43,711 bases of DNA, taken from Streptomyces spinosus. Lineage in GTDB: Bacteria > Actinomycetota > Actinomycetes > Streptomycetales > Streptomycetaceae. Under the pieces are notes generated by a model that ran no database searches, was not told where the DNA came from, and worked only from the letters and a program-made list of their open reading frames with translations. The number at the start of each line of letters is the position of its first letter. Positions within the stretch are counted from its first letter, which is position 1. A program made the position numbers and the translations under genes. Positions 41,252-43,711 of the stretch are shown here, one piece after another. The stretch spans positions 1-43,711 of the forward strand of contig NZ_JAINRC010000035.1 of NCBI RefSeq assembly GCF_020400655.1, read 5' to 3'.

Positions 41252-41583
41252 ACTTTCCCGTCCTGCGCGGTCTGACGGACCTGGAGGACTCCCTGTACTG
41301 GGAAGCCCACCGCCGGGCCGCCCAGGACTGCGCGGCCGAATGCGCCGCTCGTGTGCCCGGACTCGGCGAGGGCCGGAGAGCCGACATCGAGTAGTGGTAC
41401 GTAGAGCAACAGGTTTGACTGACGTCGCCCCCGGATCGTCCGCCACTGGGGCTTCCAAGCACCCCGGCTGTGACATCGTCGCCCCCGTGGTGCCGCGGCA
41501 CCGGCCTCCGCAGGCCGGAGCCGCGGGCCGCCCCCGTGCGCGGAGGCCGTCTGTTTCTCAGACCCTCGTCACGGACGCCCGCT
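41252..41583. other. Intergenic stretch with a possible gene remnant
   Basis: An open frame at about 41250-41395 encodes RDFPVLRGLTDLEDSLYWEA, then HRRAAQDCAAECAARVPGLG and ends in TAG. Its codon use is gene-like, but its only upstream start would lie within the preceding terminator. It is probably the end of a lost gene; no family is recognised. Nothing else is seen here. Confidence 0.4.
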
Positions 41584-41617
41584 GGTGTCACAGACCGGAT
41601 GTCTGTCCGGTCACACC
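41584..41617. promoter_or_regulatory. Inverted repeat GACCGGA-6-TCCGGTC upstream of the VOC gene
   Basis: The 7-bp arms at 41593-41599 and 41606-41612 are flanked by GGTGT and ACACC outside. It lies 36 bp before the ATG at 41653 and is a likely operator for the VOC/NmrA-like pair. Confidence 0.5.
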
Positions 41618-41652
41618 TTCGGCTACCCGGGCCCATGAAGGGATGACGGACG

Positions 41653-42108
41653 ATGACAGCTCACGGGGATCTCCCCGCACCGCAGCAAGGCCTCCTTCTC
41701 ACGCACTTCCTGACGGTGCGCGATGTCGCGGTGTCCCGGCGCTTCTACGCCGACGTCTTCGGCGGCGAGGTCGTGATGGAGGAGAATCCGGCGATCGTCA
41801 AGGTCGCCAACACCTGGATCATCATGAACCCCGGTGGCGGTCCCACCCCCGACAAGCCAGGGGTCACACTGGAGGCACCACGAGATGGTGAGCGTGTTTC
41901 CAGTTTCCTCAATGTGCGAGTGGCCGACATCGTCGCCTTCCACGCGCATGCCGTCGCGAACGGCGCCGACTTCCTCACCGAGCCCGTTGACCGCGGATCC
42001 GAGCTGCGCTGCTACTTCCGTGACCCCGACGGCTACCTCATCGAAGTGGGTCAGTCCACCGGTCTGCTGACGGGAATCCACGCGTCCACCCCGGAAGAGT
42101 CCAGTTGA
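41653..42108 (+). CDS. VOC (glyoxalase/dioxygenase-like) family protein
   Basis: 151-aa protein starting MTAHGDLPAPQQGLLLTHFL, with GAAGGGATG upstream of ATG 41653. One VOC module: LTHFLTVRDVAVSRRFYADV with the first metal-type His, a central VKVANTWIIMNPGGGPTPDK segment, FLNVRVADIVAFHAHAVANG, and LRCYFRDPDGYLIEVGQSTG with the C-terminal Glu ligand. A metal-dependent lyase, isomerase or dioxygenase role is possible, or small-molecule binding. It precedes an NAD(P)-binding protein by 37 bp, so the two probably form an operon. Confidence 0.85.
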   Translation: MTAHGDLPAPQQGLLLTHFLTVRDVAVSRRFYADVFGGEVVMEENPAIVKVANTWIIMNPGGGPTPDKPGVTLEAPRDGERVSSFLNVRVADIVAFHAHAVANGADFLTEPVDRGSELRCYFRDPDGYLIEVGQSTGLLTGIHASTPEESS

Positions 42109-42145
42109 GCACCGTTACGCGTCCCGTCCATAGGGGAGTGTCCGG

Positions 42146-43030
42146 ATGAAGGTCGTTGTGTTCGACGACGGTGGGCTCATCGGCGCCGAGACCGCTCTCT
42201 GGGTCAGGGATCACGGGCACGAGGTCGACCTGGTCTCGGCACCAGGGGGTCTTGGCTCGCTCACAGGAGAAGAGATCGCCGAGTCCCTGCGCCATTGTTC
42301 AGTCGTGATCGACCTCTCTCGCCAGCCGTCCCCGAACACCGGGATCATCACCGACGATCACGGCCTCGTCATGGACGAGGAGGCCCTCGTCGCGGCATGG
42401 CGACGTTCCACCAGCGCCCTCCTCCAGGCCGAGACGGCCGCCGGTGTCGAACACCATGTCTCCCTGTCCGTGGTAGGTGTGGAACGTATAGGAAGTGAGG
42501 GCGCCTTCCGAGCCCTCCAGGCACACGAAACCATGGTCCAGCGGTCCGGTATCCCCTACTCCATAGTGCGTTCTACGCAGATGTTCGAGTCGGCCGAGGA
42601 CATAGCGACCGCAGGCACCGAAGACTGGATCGTCTGGGTGCCGCCGGTCGAAGTGCGCCCGGTGTCTCTGACCGACGTGGCCATCCTGCTTGCGCATACC
42701 GCCGTGTCCCGGCCTCTGATCGGCGTGCGTGAGATCGCCGGCCCTGAAAAGTTCAGGCTGGACGCGTTCGTGCGTACCGCCCTGACCACCGTGCATGCCG
42801 AGCACCGCCATGTCCTCACGGACGTCCGCAGCCCCTTCTTCGGTGCGCGTCTTCGACCCACGGACCTTCTGCCAGGTGTGGATGCCTTCGTCGCGCGGAC
42901 GAGCTACCGCGAATGGTGCGCCAGCCGACCTGGGCGGGAGAGCGCCGAGTGGCCTGGAGGCGGTGAGTCACCCGACTGCGCCCATAGACCCCCTCACGGA
43001 CCGTCAGACGAAGGCTGTTGCCGAGAATGA
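42146..43030 (+). CDS. NmrA-like/atypical SDR NAD(P)-binding protein
   Basis: 294-aa protein; ATG 42146 follows GGGGAG. It starts MKVVVFDDGGLIGAETALWV, where the usual GXXGXXG of NAD(P)-binding atypical SDRs reads DGGLIGAE. Further family elements are CSVVIDLSRQPSPN, AGVEHHVSLSVVGVER (strand and VSLSVVG), YSIVRSTQMFESAED and VPPVEVRPVSLTDVAILLAH. The lack of a YXXXK site is typical of this group, which includes redox-sensing and quinone-reductase-like proteins. The last 40 residues (SRPGRESAEWPGGGESPDCA) look disordered. It is probably co-transcribed with the VOC gene. Confidence 0.82.
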   Translation: MKVVVFDDGGLIGAETALWVRDHGHEVDLVSAPGGLGSLTGEEIAESLRHCSVVIDLSRQPSPNTGIITDDHGLVMDEEALVAAWRRSTSALLQAETAAGVEHHVSLSVVGVERIGSEGAFRALQAHETMVQRSGIPYSIVRSTQMFESAEDIATAGTEDWIVWVPPVEVRPVSLTDVAILLAHTAVSRPLIGVREIAGPEKFRLDAFVRTALTTVHAEHRHVLTDVRSPFFGARLRPTDLLPGVDAFVARTSYREWCASRPGRESAEWPGGGESPDCAHRPPHGPSDEGCCRE

Positions 43031-43189
43031 AGTACAGAGGGCTGGACTGCGACTGCCGCCTCCCAGGGCGTGCTGAGTGACAGCGGCTTTCACGCGATCA
43101 GCGCCGGACCACGTCCGGCCAGGCGCATCCTTTCCGGGAACCGAACGGTCCTGTGCACCGGGCCGTGGCCACGCCCGGCGACCTGCTGT

Positions 43190-43667
43190 TCCCCATCCGC
43201 GCTTCGAGGCTGGACCTGTGCTTCGCGCTCGCCACGGAAAACACTCCCTCCGGGCCATGGCCGGCCAGATCGGTGTGTCTCCCAGCTTCATCTCCCGACT
43301 CGAGCGCAACAAGACGAACGCGAGCGTGGGCACGGGCGGCGAACCGGACGTGCGGATGAGCCGGTCCACCGCGGTGGGGAGTCCGGTGCAGCGGGCCGAC
43401 AGCCGAGCCCGGATCCGCTTCCGGGGCGTGACCTCGGAGCAGCTGACCAGGCGTCGGACGCCCTGGTGGACTGCCTGCACGTCCGCTGTGAGCCGGGCAG
43501 CGCCTCGTGCGCGGCAGAGGACATGATGCGCCACGGAGGACGAGAGCAACGAGTTCGATGCCCCCTTGGAGGCGGTCGACGTCGTCGGCAACCGCGATGA
43601 CACGCGGGGCCGGACGGTGCCCAGCCCCGCGTCCGATGTGGCCCACATCCCGTCCCTTCGTACCTGA
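43190..43667 (+). pseudogene. Frameshifted XRE-cupin transcriptional regulator
   Basis: A helix-turn-helix GKHSLRAMAGQIGVSPSFIS, then RLERNKTNASVGT, matches the start of XRE regulators with a C-terminal cupin. Soon after, the frame loses homology (GGEPDVRMSRSTAVG) but recovers as VQRADSRARIRFRGVTSEQL. Another frame supplies SDALVDCLHVRCEPGSASCA with AEDMMRHGGRE, the cupin start, near 43460-43545. The rest of the cupin (usually about 50 more residues) is unrecognisable up to a TGA near 43667. At least two shifts make this a pseudogene. It lies downstream of the NmrA-like gene. Confidence 0.7.
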
Positions 43668-43711
43668 GCGGCGTTCCACGTCGCGGACGGGTTTTTGTGG
43701 TCGGAGCTGTA

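Noticed and set aside
38913..41636. Very long minus-strand open frame (about 900 codons) opposite the tannase and membrane-protein genes
   Set aside because: It is the usual antisense open frame of GC-rich coding DNA; composition is Gly/Arg/Val-rich without motifs, and the plus-strand genes have clear catalytic motifs and signal peptide.

Overview
The window is high-GC actinobacterial DNA, almost certainly Streptomyces or a close relative. Codon third positions are G/C-rich, gene families are typical of the genus (GPP34, SARP with NB-ARC, CGNR/ABATE regulator, GAF-SpoIIE-ATPase phosphatase, DUF2975/XRE pair), and GTG/TTG starts are frequent. The mix of stress genes, decaying genes and mobile-element remnants suggests a chromosome arm or a large plasmid. 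No tRNA, rRNA or CRISPR array is visible.

Region 1 (1-12.9 kb) starts with the end of a lytic transglycosylase gene and is otherwise a decayed replicon. On its left are a minus-strand primase-polymerase and SF3 helicase pair and a small partner gene. On its right are two small translationally coupled winged-helix proteins resembling plasmid Rep/RepL-type initiators. Both ends carry arrays of a GGTCCCT heptad: about two dozen scattered copies at 3.54-4.5 kb, and an 11-bp-phased array at 12.10-12.20 kb. A second family of GGCAGTTCC inverted and direct repeats lies just upstream of the Rep-like gene. The middle (4.6-10.2 kb) is an insertion-sequence graveyard with IS5, IS110, IS30 and IS481 relics, three of which lost their catalytic core but kept both ends. 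Within it sit one intact gene for an unfamiliar putative DNA-binding protein (6698-7558) and four copies of an AT-rich palindrome CTATTACG-S-CGTAATAG, two of them inside 33- and 39-bp perfect palindromes.

Region 2 (12.9-19.7 kb) holds an OsmC/Ohr-like peroxidase, a VOC protein, a flavin disulfide-oxidoreductase-like protein coupled to GPP34, a coiled-coil winged-helix protein, two frameshifted pseudogenes (MBL-fold hydrolase and YbaB/EbfC) and a PTPS-like protein.

Region 3 (19.7-31 kb) holds a secreted cupin, an ECF sigma factor, a short AfsR-like SARP, an unknown protein, a hemerythrin-like protein, a CGNR regulator and two ABC-F ATPases. The upstream ABC-F gene has a leader with a possible uORF and competing hairpins.

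Region 4 (31-43.7 kb) holds a YedY-like molybdo-oxidoreductase with its cytochrome b partner, a SpoIIE-type phosphatase, a cupin, an NTF2-like protein, an SDR divergent from an HxlR regulator, an XRE/DUF2975 pair, a secreted tannase/feruloyl-esterase-like enzyme, a small membrane protein, a VOC protein, an NmrA-like protein and a decayed XRE-cupin regulator.

The most striking cross-window signal is a 21-bp operator-like motif, GTCACC-N9-GGTGAC. It occurs twice before the OsmC gene and once each before the CGNR regulator (touching its GTG start), the molybdo-oxidoreductase and the tannase-like gene. This suggests an undescribed local regulon, possibly concerned with oxidant stress.
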